Of a stretch of 64,000 nucleotides of DNA, positions 42,103-50,649 are shown one piece after another. The stretch covers positions 248,001 to 312,000 of the forward strand of contig NZ_CDME01000014.1 in NCBI RefSeq assembly GCF_000826545.1, given 5' to 3'. Position 1 is the stretch's first letter. Each line of letters starts with the position of its first letter. Source of the stretch: Kibdelosporangium sp. MJ126-NF4. GTDB taxonomy: Bacteria; Actinomycetota; Actinomycetes; Mycobacteriales; Pseudonocardiaceae. Under the pieces are notes generated by a model that saw only the letters and a program-made list of their open reading frames with translations, was not told the origin of the DNA and made no database searches. The position numbers and the translations under genes are program-made.

Positions 42103-43787
42103 TCCAGGACTACCAGCCAGCCGGTCCGCTGTGGCTCTCGGCGCTCGTGGCCGCGTTGCCGATCATCGTGCTGCTCGTGACACTGGGAGTGCTGCGCCGC
42201 TCGGCGCACCTGTCGGCCGCGCTCGCGCTGGCCACGGCACTCGTTGTGGCCGTGGTGGTCTATGCGATGCCGTTCGGACTGGCGTTCGACTCCGCCGCGA
42301 TGGGTGTCGCGTTCGGACTGTGGAACGTCATCTGGATCGCCTTCCACGCCGTGTACTTCCACAACGTGACCGTCGCGACCGGACGGTTCGACACGGTGAA
42401 GTCGGTGCTCGCCGGGTTCAGCCCGGACCGGCGGCTGCAGGCGCTGCTGATCGCGTTCGCGTTCGGCGCGCTGCTGGAGGGCATCGCGGGCGGCGGGGCG
42501 CCGGTCGCGATCACCGGCGCGATGATGTACGCACTGGGTTTCCCGCCGGTGAAGGCGATCGTGCTGGCGCTGCTGGCGAACACCGCGCCGGTGGCGTTCG
42601 GCGGGCTGGGCAATCCGCTGATCATCCTCGGCCGGTTGACCGGCCCGATGCTCGGCATGTCGGCGGACGAGGCCACCCAGCTGTTCTCCGCGATGGTCGG
42701 CAGGCAGCTGCCGCTGCTCGCGGTGATCATCCCGGGGTTCCTGGTGGTGGTGCTGGCCGGGTGGAAGCGGATGACCCAGGTCATGCCCGCCGTGCTGACC
42801 GCGGGGCTGTCCTTCGCGGTCGTGCAGTTCCTGGTGTCCAACTACGTCAGCCCGAGCCTGGTGGACGTGCTCGCGGCGCTGGCGGCGATGGTCTCGCTGT
42901 GGGTGCTCACCCGGTTCTGGGAGCCGAAGCAACTGTGGGGATTCGACGGCGAGACGGTCAGCACCACCAAAGCGGATGGTGTTGGCACGCGGGCACACCA
43001 GCGCGGCGCGCTGTACGGCTGGGCGCCATACATCATCCTCATCGCAGTGATCCTGCTGTCCCGGATCGGCACCATCTTCAAGGGCCTGCCCGCGTGGCTG
43101 GACCTGACCAGGCTGTTGCAGCGGCCCAACATCGTGTTCACCTGGCCAGGCCTGCACAACGAGGTGATCCAGACGCCCCCGATCACCACGAGGAACACGC
43201 CATACCCGGCGTCGTTCACCGTCGACTGGCTGTACTCCGCGGGCAGCATGGCCCTGATCGCCGCGGTCGTCGCGGGGCTGACGATGGGAGCGGGCGTGCG
43301 GACGCTCGGCCGGGTCTACCTGGCCACGGTCAAGCAGATGCGCTGGGCACTGGCCACGATCATGATGATCCTGGGCATCGCGTTCGTGATGAACTACTCC
43401 GGCGCGACCCAGACGCTCGGCCTGGCACTGGCCACCACCGGCGTGCTGTTCCCGCTGTTCTCCGCGTACATCGGCTGGCTTGGCGTGTTCCTGACAGGTT
43501 CGGACGCGTCGACCAACAGCCTGTTCGGTCCGATGCAGGTGATCTCGGCACAGCAGTTGGGCGTCGACCCGACGCTCGCGGGCGCCACGAACACCTCGGG
43601 TGGCGTGATGGGAAAGATGATCTCGCCGCAGAACCTGTCGATCGGCGCGACCGCGATCAACAAGACCGGCGAGGAGTCCACCCTGCTGCGCCAGACGTTC
43701 CTCTGGTCGCTGGCGCTGACCGGCGTGGTCGGCGTCATCTCCCTGCTCCAGGCCGAGGTGTTGAGCTGGATGGTTCCGACCCGCTGA
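42099..43787 (+). CDS. lctP: L-lactate permease (LctP family)
   Basis: 562 residues, twelve or more membrane helices. Family marks: GALLEGIAGGGAPVAITGAM, GFPPVKAIVLALLANTAPVA, FGGLGNPLIILGRLTG near the middle and LTGSDASTNSLFGPMQVISA near the C-terminus. It takes up lactate (also glycolate) with protons. GTG start at 42099 overlaps the iclR stop. No lactate dehydrogenase is in the window, so the oxidising enzyme is elsewhere. Confidence 0.94.
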   Translation: MIQDYQPAGPLWLSALVAALPIIVLLVTLGVLRRSAHLSAALALATALVVAVVVYAMPFGLAFDSAAMGVAFGLWNVIWIAFHAVYFHNVTVATGRFDTVKSVLAGFSPDRRLQALLIAFAFGALLEGIAGGGAPVAITGAMMYALGFPPVKAIVLALLANTAPVAFGGLGNPLIILGRLTGPMLGMSADEATQLFSAMVGRQLPLLAVIIPGFLVVVLAGWKRMTQVMPAVLTAGLSFAVVQFLVSNYVSPSLVDVLAALAAMVSLWVLTRFWEPKQLWGFDGETVSTTKADGVGTRAHQRGALYGWAPYIILIAVILLSRIGTIFKGLPAWLDLTRLLQRPNIVFTWPGLHNEVIQTPPITTRNTPYPASFTVDWLYSAGSMALIAAVVAGLTMGAGVRTLGRVYLATVKQMRWALATIMMILGIAFVMNYSGATQTLGLALATTGVLFPLFSAYIGWLGVFLTGSDASTNSLFGPMQVISAQQLGVDPTLAGATNTSGGVMGKMISPQNLSIGATAINKTGEESTLLRQTFLWSLALTGVVGVISLLQAEVLSWMVPTR

Positions 43788-43808
43788 CAGCCGGTAACGT
43801 GGGATGTC

Positions 43809-44345
43809 GTGAAGCCACGTCTGCTTGTGTCGATCATCGCCGTCGTCGCGCTGATGATCGCGGGCGCGGCCACCATCGTGCTCGCGGCCAACCAGCCACC
43901 ACGCTCTCCGTACAGCTCCTACCCTCGGGAGACACGCGATCCGAACCAGCCGCCGGGCTGTGCGCGCTCGGTCGAGCTGACGTTCCGGACCGACGCGGAG
44001 ATGTTCCGCGCGTCCAACGACCTGGACAACGACACTCGGTTCTACAACCCGGCGTACCTGACGCAGGCGCAGAACTACGAGCGGCTCAAGCGCGCCCTCG
44101 CCGGGCAGCCCGAGCTGCTCAAGCAGCTGCGCCCGGAGTCCGTACCCGCGACGGCGACGGTGCGGCTGGCCTACTCGGACTCGGACAGAAACCGGCAGCT
44201 GCTCGACGAGCTGGAGCAGACATACGGGCGCACCAAAGTCGCGGACCCGTGTGCTCTGCCGACCAGTTCGACCCGGCCGGTACCCACGACAACAGTGCCG
44301 ATGACAGTACCGACAACAGGACCGACGACCACCCGGCGGCGGTGA
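43809..44345 (+). CDS. Anchored protein with an FtsX-extracellular-domain-like core
   Basis: 178 residues from GTG 43809. One N-terminal membrane segment (LLVSIIAVVALMIAGAATIV) precedes an outside domain: VELTFRTDAEMFRASNDLDN, then PELLKQLRPESVPATATVRL. The last block is close to the PELL...LP-S/A-x-F/T-x-V-x-L pattern of the FtsX extracellular domain, which activates wall hydrolases. A Thr/Pro-rich tail ends RPVPTTTVPMTVPTTGPTTT, likely spanning wall. No permease helices follow, so it is a stand-alone domain. Divergent or convergent neighbours give no further hint. Confidence 0.6.
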   Translation: MKPRLLVSIIAVVALMIAGAATIVLAANQPPRSPYSSYPRETRDPNQPPGCARSVELTFRTDAEMFRASNDLDNDTRFYNPAYLTQAQNYERLKRALAGQPELLKQLRPESVPATATVRLAYSDSDRNRQLLDELEQTYGRTKVADPCALPTSSTRPVPTTTVPMTVPTTGPTTTRRR

Positions 44346-44355
44346 CCTCGAGGTT

Positions 44356-45573
44356 TCAGGGCAGCAGGCGGCGCACGATCCCGTCGGCGAGCAGGCGTCC
44401 CTCGTCGGTCAGCACCGCGCGGCCCGCGTCGAACGCGGCCTGGCTGAGCAGCCCGTCGGACACCGCGCCCTTCGCCTCGGCCACACCGGGCTCGTCCAGC
44501 ACACTCAGCGGAAGTCCTTCAGCCAGGCGGAGTTCCAGCAACACGCGCTCGACCCGGCGGTCCTCTTCGGACAGGATCTCGCGCGCGGCGGCCGGTGACC
44601 TGCCCTCCGCCAGGACCGAGGCGTAGCGTGCCGGGTGCTTCACGTTCCACCAGCGCACACCGCCGACGTGGCTGTGCGCGCCCGGACCGGCTCCCCACCA
44701 GTCCCCGCCGCGCCAGTAGTTGAGGTTGTGCTGGCTGCGAGCCGACACGGACGCGGCCCAGTTGGATACCTCGTACCACCGGAAACCGCTCGTCGAGAGC
44801 ACCGCGTCGACCTGCTCGTACCGCTCGGCGAGCACGTCGTCGTCCGGCGAGGGCAGCTCGCCCCGGCGGATCCGCCGTTCCAGCGCCGTGCCCTCCTCGA
44901 CGATCAACGCGTACGCCGACACGTGGTCGACTCCGGCGTCGAGCACCGCGTCGAGCGAGGCCTGCAGGTCGTCGGGCCGCTCCCCCGGCGTGCCGTAGAT
45001 CAGGTCCAGGTTCAGGTGCTCGAACCCGGCGGCCCTGGCCTCGGCCGCGGCGGCGACCGGACGGCCGGGCGTGTGCTTGCGATCCAGGATCCGCAGCACG
45101 TGCGGCGCCACGGACTGGGCGCCCAGCGACACCCGGGTGTACCCGGCGCGCAGGATCCCGGCGAAGAACTCCGCCGACGTGGACTCCGGGTTGGCCTCGG
45201 TGGTGACCTCGGCCGCGGAGGTCAGGCCGAACGCGCCACGCACCGCGTCCAGCACCGACGCCAGGCCACCGGCACCCAGCAACGACGGTGTGCCGCCGCC
45301 GACGAACACCGTGCTCACCGGCGGGGCCGATCCCAGCACGCGGGCAGCCAGGTCCAGCTCGCGGCGCAGTCCCTCCAGCCACGACTCGGGCGAAGCGGAT
45401 GTGCCCAGCTCACCGGCGGTGTACGTGTTGAAGTCGCAGTACCCGCAGCGGGTCGCGCAGAACGGCACGTGCACGTAGACCCCGAAGGGCCCGCCGCCCA
45501 GCCCGGCAAGCGCCTCCTGCGGCAGGGCGCCGTCGGCGGGGGCTGGTTCACCAGGGGGAAGTGTGGAGGCCAC
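44356..45573 (-). CDS. hemW: Heme chaperone HemW (radical SAM, HemN-like)
   Basis: 405 residues. Radical SAM cluster CATRCGYCDFNTYT (CxxxCxxC), YVHVPFC, then TVFVGGGTPSLLG, the SAM Gly-rich motif. HemN-like C-terminal domain ends LPLSVLDEPGVAEAKGAV. Members shorter than HemN and lacking the N-terminal Tyr/Cys extra are heme chaperones. GTG 45573 gives a Pro-rich N-terminus; a TTG at 45606 is the only longer start. Divergent from the sulfur operon. Confidence 0.92.
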   Translation of the reverse strand: MASTLPPGEPAPADGALPQEALAGLGGGPFGVYVHVPFCATRCGYCDFNTYTAGELGTSASPESWLEGLRRELDLAARVLGSAPPVSTVFVGGGTPSLLGAGGLASVLDAVRGAFGLTSAAEVTTEANPESTSAEFFAGILRAGYTRVSLGAQSVAPHVLRILDRKHTPGRPVAAAAEARAAGFEHLNLDLIYGTPGERPDDLQASLDAVLDAGVDHVSAYALIVEEGTALERRIRRGELPSPDDDVLAERYEQVDAVLSTSGFRWYEVSNWAASVSARSQHNLNYWRGGDWWGAGPGAHSHVGGVRWWNVKHPARYASVLAEGRSPAAAREILSEEDRRVERVLLELRLAEGLPLSVLDEPGVAEAKGAVSDGLLSQAAFDAGRAVLTDEGRLLADGIVRRLLP

Positions 45574-45677
45574 GCGGTCAATTCTCGCATCATCGGCAAA
45601 GGTCAAGCCCCCGCGACCCGGATCCCAGCATGCGGATGCCGGTGGACCACCTGATGGACGCGTGGCACGCTGGGCCC

Positions 45678-45761
45678 ATGTCTGCTGTCGTGCCGGTCCT
45701 CCTCGTGGCTCGTCGTCACGTGGATTTCCTGCGCGTCAACAGCGACTTGTGCCGGCGTTGA
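45678..45761 (+). CDS. Cys-containing leader peptide of the sulfur operon
   Basis: 27 residues, ATG 45678: VLLVARRHVDFLRVNSDLCR before a final Arg and TGA. The R-x-H-V-D-x-x-R-V-x-S-x-L-C pattern is that of short leader peptides I recall upstream of cysteine and sulfonate operons in actinobacteria. The Cys at position 25 lets ribosomes stall when charged Cys-tRNA is short. A perfect stem-loop lies 26 bp after its stop and the sirA start 60 bp beyond that. Attenuation by cysteine supply is a strong inference. Confidence 0.8.
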   Translation: MSAVVPVLLVARRHVDFLRVNSDLCRR

Positions 45762-45786
45762 CCCGTTCGCCGGACAGCTGTTTCTT

Positions 45787-45813
45787 CACACCGGCGTCGG
45801 ATACGCCGGTGTG
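45787..45813 (+). promoter_or_regulatory. Stem-loop between leader peptide and sirA
   Basis: CACACCGGCG (45787-45796) pairs perfectly with CGCCGGTGTG (45804-45813) around TCGGATA. No T-rich tail follows on this strand, so a terminator is uncertain; the hairpin may work with the stalled leader ribosome to admit or block transcription or translation of sirA. Confidence 0.55.
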
Positions 45814-45872
45814 CCCACCTTCGGTGAGGTCTGGTCGGCGTGTGCGAGCGCCCCGATCCCGAAGGACGCCAC

Positions 45873-47555
45873 ATGGCTCCGCCAACCACCACCCCCAAGC
45901 GGGCCAAGCAGCGCCGGGGCGAGGGACAGTGGGCACTGGGTTACCGCGAACCGCTCAACCCGAACGAGCGCAGCAAGAAGGACGACAACCCGCTCAACGT
46001 CCGTGACCGGATCGAGAACATCTACGCGCACGGCGGCTTCGAGTCGATCGACCCGGCCGACCTGCGTGGCCGGTTTCGCTGGTACGGGCTCTACACCCAG
46101 CGCAAGCCCGGGATCGACGGCGGCCGCACGGCAACCCTCGAACCCGAGGAACTCGACGACGAGTACTTCATGCTGCGGATCCGCATCGACGGCGGCGCGG
46201 TCACCACGCAGCAACTGGCGGTGATCGGCGAGATCTCGCAGACCTACGCCCGCGACACGGCGGACATCACCGACCGGCAGAACATCCAGTACCACTGGAT
46301 CCGCATCGAGGACATGCCGGTGATCTGGCAGAAGCTCGAAGCCGCGGGGATGACCACGATGGAGGCGTGCGGCGACAGCCCGCGTGTGATCCTCGGCTCA
46401 CCCGTCGCGGGCATCTCGCGCGACGAGGTGATCGACGGCACACCGGCCATCGACGCGATCAAGAACACCTACATCGGCGAGAAGGCGTTCTCGAACCTGC
46501 CGCGCAAGTTCAAGACCGCCATCTCCGGTCTGCAGGACGTCGCGCACGAAGTACACGACGTGGCGTTCGTCGGGGTGGTGCACCCGGAGCACGGACCTGG
46601 TTTCGACGTGTGGGTCGGCGGTGGGTTGTCGACCAACCCGATGCTGGGCAAGCGGCTCGGCGCGTGGGTGCCGCTCGACGCGGTGCCGAAGGTCTGGGAG
46701 GCGGTGATCAGCGTCTTCCGCGACTACGGCTACCGGCGACTGCGCCACCGCGCCCGGATCAAGTTCCTCGTCGCCGACTGGGGCCCGGAGAAGTTCCGGG
46801 AAACCATGGAGGAGAAGTACCTCGGGTACAAGCTCATCGACGGCCCGGCACCGGAGATCCCCGCGTTCGCCCTCGACCACATCGGCGTGCACGAGCAGAA
46901 GGACGGCCGGTTCTACGTCGGTGCCGCGCCGATCGCCGGTCGCGTCTCCGGCTCGACCCTCGTCGAGGTCGCCAAAGCCGCCGAGCGTGCGGGTTCCACC
47001 CGGATCCGCTTCACCCCACAGCAGAAACTCCTCGTGCTGGACGTGCCCGACACGGAAGTCCCCGCGCTGAAGGCGGAACTGACCAAGCTGGGCCTGCACA
47101 CCGACCCGTCGCCGTGGCGGCGCGGTGTGATGGCGTGCACCGGCATCGAGTTCTGCAAACTCGCCATCGTCGAGACGAAGGCCCGCGCGGTGGACCTGGT
47201 CGCCGCGATGGAACAGCGACTGGCCGACGTGCAGGCGGGCGTCGAGCACCCGGTGACCGTGCACATCAACGGCTGTCCGAACTCCTGCGCCCGGATCCAG
47301 ACCGCGGACATCGGCCTGAAGGGCCAGATCGTCACCGACGCGGACGGCAACCAGGTCGAGGGCTTCCAGGTGCACCTCGGCGGCGGGCTCGGCCTGGACG
47401 CCGGGTTCGGCCGGAAACTGCGCGGCCACAAGGTGACCGCCACCGAACTGGCCGACTACGTAGAGCGGGTCGTCCGTAGCTACATCAAGCAGCGCTCCGA
47501 CGGTGAGCGCTTCGCGCAGTGGGTTCAACGCGCGGATGAGGCTGATCTCAAGTGA
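45873..47555 (+). CDS. sirA: Ferredoxin-dependent sulfite reductase
   Basis: 560 residues. It reduces sulfite to sulfide with ferredoxin. The 4Fe-4S/siroheme ligands are C422, C428, C468 and C472 (CTGIEFC and NGCPNSC). Y74 (WYGLYTQR) and C166 (EACGDS) match the covalent Tyr-Cys pair of the M. tuberculosis enzyme; the second Cys of that ACGDC segment is Ser here. DRQNIQYHW and GGGLSTNPML are typical. ATG 45873 (GAAGGA upstream) is preferred to GTG 45840. First structural gene of the operon. Confidence 0.96.
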   Translation: MAPPTTTPKRAKQRRGEGQWALGYREPLNPNERSKKDDNPLNVRDRIENIYAHGGFESIDPADLRGRFRWYGLYTQRKPGIDGGRTATLEPEELDDEYFMLRIRIDGGAVTTQQLAVIGEISQTYARDTADITDRQNIQYHWIRIEDMPVIWQKLEAAGMTTMEACGDSPRVILGSPVAGISRDEVIDGTPAIDAIKNTYIGEKAFSNLPRKFKTAISGLQDVAHEVHDVAFVGVVHPEHGPGFDVWVGGGLSTNPMLGKRLGAWVPLDAVPKVWEAVISVFRDYGYRRLRHRARIKFLVADWGPEKFRETMEEKYLGYKLIDGPAPEIPAFALDHIGVHEQKDGRFYVGAAPIAGRVSGSTLVEVAKAAERAGSTRIRFTPQQKLLVLDVPDTEVPALKAELTKLGLHTDPSPWRRGVMACTGIEFCKLAIVETKARAVDLVAAMEQRLADVQAGVEHPVTVHINGCPNSCARIQTADIGLKGQIVTDADGNQVEGFQVHLGGGLGLDAGFGRKLRGHKVTATELADYVERVVRSYIKQRSDGERFAQWVQRADEADLK

Positions 47556-47707
47556 CCGAGCGTGCAACACCGTTTCATTGCCCCTATTGTGGCGAAGAAG
47601 ACCTTCGCCCACAGGAGGAACCGCAGGCGGCCTGGCTGTGTACCGGGTGCCGCCGCGTGTTCGTGGTGAAATTCGTCGGGATCTCAATGGGACAGGTGTC
47701 GAAGTGA
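47552..47707 (+). CDS. Small zinc-ribbon protein between sirA and cysH
   Basis: 51 residues, GTG 47552, overlapping the sirA stop by GTGA and the cysH start by GTGA. FHCPYCGEEDLRPQEEPQAA, WLCTGCRRVFVVKFVG has two CxxC pairs (CPYC, CTGC) that make a rubredoxin-like zinc ribbon. A short gene in this position also occurs in the Streptomyces sulfur cluster as I remember it. Role unknown; perhaps an electron or sulfur carrier. Confidence 0.85.
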   Translation: MTERATPFHCPYCGEEDLRPQEEPQAAWLCTGCRRVFVVKFVGISMGQVSK

Positions 47708-48402
47708 CGACAGCAACCGATGAGTTAAGGGATCTGGCCGAAAAGGCGTCGGGGGAACTGGCCGACGCGAGCGCCGCCGAGGCGTTGGAGTGGACCGCTC
47801 GGACATTCGGCGACGACTGGATCCTTGCTTCCAACATGCAGGACGCAGTGCTGATCGACCTCGCTGTCCAGGCGAAGCCGGACTTCGACGTGCTGTTTCT
47901 GCAGACTGGCTACCACTTTCCGGAGACCATCGGTCTGCGGGACGCGGTCGCCGCCACCTACTCGGACATCACCATCGTCAACGCCATGCCGGACAGGACC
48001 GTCGCGGAGCAGGACGCCGAGGAAGGCCCGAACCTGTTCGAACGCGCGCCGGACCGTTGTTGCGCACTGCGCAAAGTCCTGCCACTGCGGCGAACCTTGG
48101 CCAACTACGACGCGTGGGTCACCGGCGTGCGGCGGGTCGACGCGCCGACCCGCGCGAACACCCCGATCGTGCAATGGGACGAACGCAACGGGCTGGTGAA
48201 GATCAACCCGATCGCCCCCTGGACCGACGAGGAGTTCCGCGAGTACATCGACCGCAACGGGATCCTGGAGAACCTGCTGGTGGCGGAGGGATATCCGTCC
48301 ATCGGTTGCGCACCGTGCACCGCGAAGGTGGCGCCGGGCGCGGATCCCCGCAGCGGCCGCTGGTCGGGCCAATCCAAGACCGAGTGCGGACTGCACGGCT
48401 GA
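47704..48402 (+). CDS. cysH: APS reductase (CysH, 4Fe-4S type)
   Basis: 232 residues. The iron-sulfur ligands C119, C120 (DRCCALRKV), C202 and C205 (CAPC) are present, which marks an adenylyl-sulfate rather than a PAPS reductase. The catalytic Cys is in the C-terminal ECGLHG (C228). LQTGYHFPETIGLRDAVAAT is the substrate block. With CysD/N upstream in the pathway and no APS kinase in the cluster, APS goes straight to sulfite. Confidence 0.96.
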   Translation: MTTATDELRDLAEKASGELADASAAEALEWTARTFGDDWILASNMQDAVLIDLAVQAKPDFDVLFLQTGYHFPETIGLRDAVAATYSDITIVNAMPDRTVAEQDAEEGPNLFERAPDRCCALRKVLPLRRTLANYDAWVTGVRRVDAPTRANTPIVQWDERNGLVKINPIAPWTDEEFREYIDRNGILENLLVAEGYPSIGCAPCTAKVAPGADPRSGRWSGQSKTECGLHG

Positions 48403-48414
48403 GAAGGGGTATCT

Positions 48415-49326
48415 GTGACGCTCGCACTTGATCGAAAAACGGGGAACCTCGACGCGCTGGAATCGGAAGCGATCCACATCTTCCGCGAGGTGGCCGGGGA
48501 GTTCGACCGTCCGGTGATCCTGTTCTCCGGCGGCAAGGACTCGACCCTGCTGCTGCACCTGGCGATCAAGGCCTTCTGGCCGGCGCCGGTGCCGTTCCCG
48601 CTGTTGCACGTGGACACCGGGCACAACTTCGACGAGGTCATCGAGTTCCGCGACCACGTTGTGGCCAAACACGGCCTGCGCCTGAAAGTGGCGCACGTGC
48701 AGGACTGGATCGACGACGGCAGGCTGACCGAGCGTCCGGACGGCACCCGCAACCCGTTGCAGACCGTCCCGTTGCTGGACTCGATCACCGAGCACAAGTT
48801 CGACGCGGTGTTCGGCGGCGGACGCCGTGACGAGGAGCGGGCGCGGGCCAAGGAGCGGATCTTCAGCCTGCGCAACGCGTTCGGCCAGTGGGAGCCGAAA
48901 CGGCAGCGTCCCGAACTGTGGAACCTGTACAACGGCAGGCACCGTCCGGGAGAGCATGTCCGGGTGTTCCCGCTGTCGAACTGGACCGAACTGGACGTCT
49001 GGAACTACATCGCGCGCGAGAAGATCGAACTGCCGGACATCTACTACGCGCACGAGCGCGAGGTCTACCTGCGCGACGGCATGTGGCTCGCCGAAGGCCC
49101 GTGGGGCGGTCCCCGCGACGGCGAGACGCTGGAGCGCCGCACGATCCGGTACCGCACGGTCGGCGACGGGTCCTGCACCGGCGCGGTCGACTCGGACGCC
49201 AGGACCATCGAGGACGTCATCGCCGAGGTCGCCGCGTCCCGGCTGACCGAACGCGGCGCGACCCGCGCGGACGATCGCCTGTCCGAGGCGGCCATGGAGG
49301 ATCGCAAGCGGGAAGGCTATTTCTGA
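48415..49326 (+). CDS. cysD: Sulfate adenylyltransferase subunit 2
   Basis: 303 residues. PP-loop VILFSGGKDSTLLLHLA near residue 35, LLHVDTGHNFDEVIEFRD and RDEERARAKERIFSLRN. It forms APS from ATP and sulfate, driven by the GTPase CysN. GTG 48415. Stop overlaps the cysN start (TGATG). Confidence 0.97.
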   Translation: MTLALDRKTGNLDALESEAIHIFREVAGEFDRPVILFSGGKDSTLLLHLAIKAFWPAPVPFPLLHVDTGHNFDEVIEFRDHVVAKHGLRLKVAHVQDWIDDGRLTERPDGTRNPLQTVPLLDSITEHKFDAVFGGGRRDEERARAKERIFSLRNAFGQWEPKRQRPELWNLYNGRHRPGEHVRVFPLSNWTELDVWNYIAREKIELPDIYYAHEREVYLRDGMWLAEGPWGGPRDGETLERRTIRYRTVGDGSCTGAVDSDARTIEDVIAEVAASRLTERGATRADDRLSEAAMEDRKREGYF

Positions 49327-50615
49327 TGAGCGATCTGCTGAGGTTGGCGACCGCGGGCAGCGTGGACGACGGGAAGTCCACGTTGGTCGGACGATTGCTG
49401 TACGACACGAAGTCGGTGCTGGCCGACCAGTTGGACGCGGTGCACCGCGCGAGCGCGGACCGTGGGTTGTCCACACCGGACCTGTCGTTGTTGGTTGACG
49501 GTTTGCGGTCAGAGCGGGAGCAGGGCATCACGATCGACGTGGCATACCGCTACTTCGCCACTCCCAGGCGGTCCTTCGTGCTCGCCGACACCCCGGGGCA
49601 CGTCCAGTACACGCGCAACACCGTCACGGGCGCGTCGACGGCACAGTTGGGAATCCTGCTCGTGGACGCCCGCAACGGCGTGGTGGAACAGACCCGCAGG
49701 CACGCGGCGGTTCTGGCGTTGCTCGGCGTGCCACGGCTTGTCCTCGCTGTCAACAAGATCGACCTGGTCGGCTACGACGAGTCGATCTTCAGGCTGACCG
49801 CCAAGGAATTCACCACACACGCCAACGCCTTGGGATACGCGGATTCCGACGTGATCACGATTCCGGTGTCGGCGCTCGTCGGTGACAACGTCGTGGACCG
49901 GTCGGGCAACACACCCTGGTACACCGGGCCGACATTGTTGACGCACCTGGAAACCGTTCCGGCCGAACCGGACCCGCACCATGTCCCGTTCCGTTTCCCG
50001 GTCCAGTACGTGATTCGCCCACGTACTCCGGAGTATCCGGACTATCGCGGCTACGCCGGACAGGTCGCCGCGGGCACCATCATCCCCGGCGAGGAGATCG
50101 TCGTGCTGCCGTCGGGATCGCGCAGCATTGTCGAACGCATCGACACCCCGGACGGCGAACTGGCCGAAGCGACAGCCGGCCAGTCCGTCACCCTTGTCCT
50201 TTCCCACGATCTGGACATCTCGCGCGGGGACTTGATTTCCGTCGCGAGTGCTCCCCCGATCGTCACCGACGAGTTCGAAGCGACGCTGTGTTGGTTGGCG
50301 GACAAGGCTTTGCGTCCGAACGCGCGCGTTCTGGTCAAGCACGGAACAAGGACGACGCCGGCGTTCGTGACGGATTTGATCTCGCGTTTCGACGAACAAA
50401 AGCTGTCCAGTGTGGAGTTGCCCGAATCGTTGCAATTGAACGAGATCGGTCAAGTTAGGCTTCGCACCGCGGATCCGCTGCCGATCGACGACTACACCGT
50501 CAATCGCCGAACCGGGGCCTTCCTGGTCATCGACGCGAGCGACGGGACCACGTTGGCCGCGGGCCTGGTCGGTGCGCCGCTGCCCGTCCGAGACGCTGTC
50601 AACCCCGGACCCTGA
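49326..50615 (+). CDS. cysN: Sulfate adenylyltransferase subunit 1 (GTPase)
   Basis: 429 residues. GTP-binding motifs TAGSVDDGKSTLVGRLL, ITIDVAYRYF, ADTPGHVQY and AVNKIDLVG; beta-barrel domains follow (VRLRTADPLPIDDY). It has no fused CysC kinase domain at the C-terminus, which ends VGAPLPVRDAVNPGP. Works with CysD. Confidence 0.97.
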   Translation: MSDLLRLATAGSVDDGKSTLVGRLLYDTKSVLADQLDAVHRASADRGLSTPDLSLLVDGLRSEREQGITIDVAYRYFATPRRSFVLADTPGHVQYTRNTVTGASTAQLGILLVDARNGVVEQTRRHAAVLALLGVPRLVLAVNKIDLVGYDESIFRLTAKEFTTHANALGYADSDVITIPVSALVGDNVVDRSGNTPWYTGPTLLTHLETVPAEPDPHHVPFRFPVQYVIRPRTPEYPDYRGYAGQVAAGTIIPGEEIVVLPSGSRSIVERIDTPDGELAEATAGQSVTLVLSHDLDISRGDLISVASAPPIVTDEFEATLCWLADKALRPNARVLVKHGTRTTPAFVTDLISRFDEQKLSSVELPESLQLNEIGQVRLRTADPLPIDDYTVNRRTGAFLVIDASDGTTLAAGLVGAPLPVRDAVNPGP

Positions 50616-50649
50616 CTCCCCTTTCTCCGTGCCCGAGAGGAACCAAACC

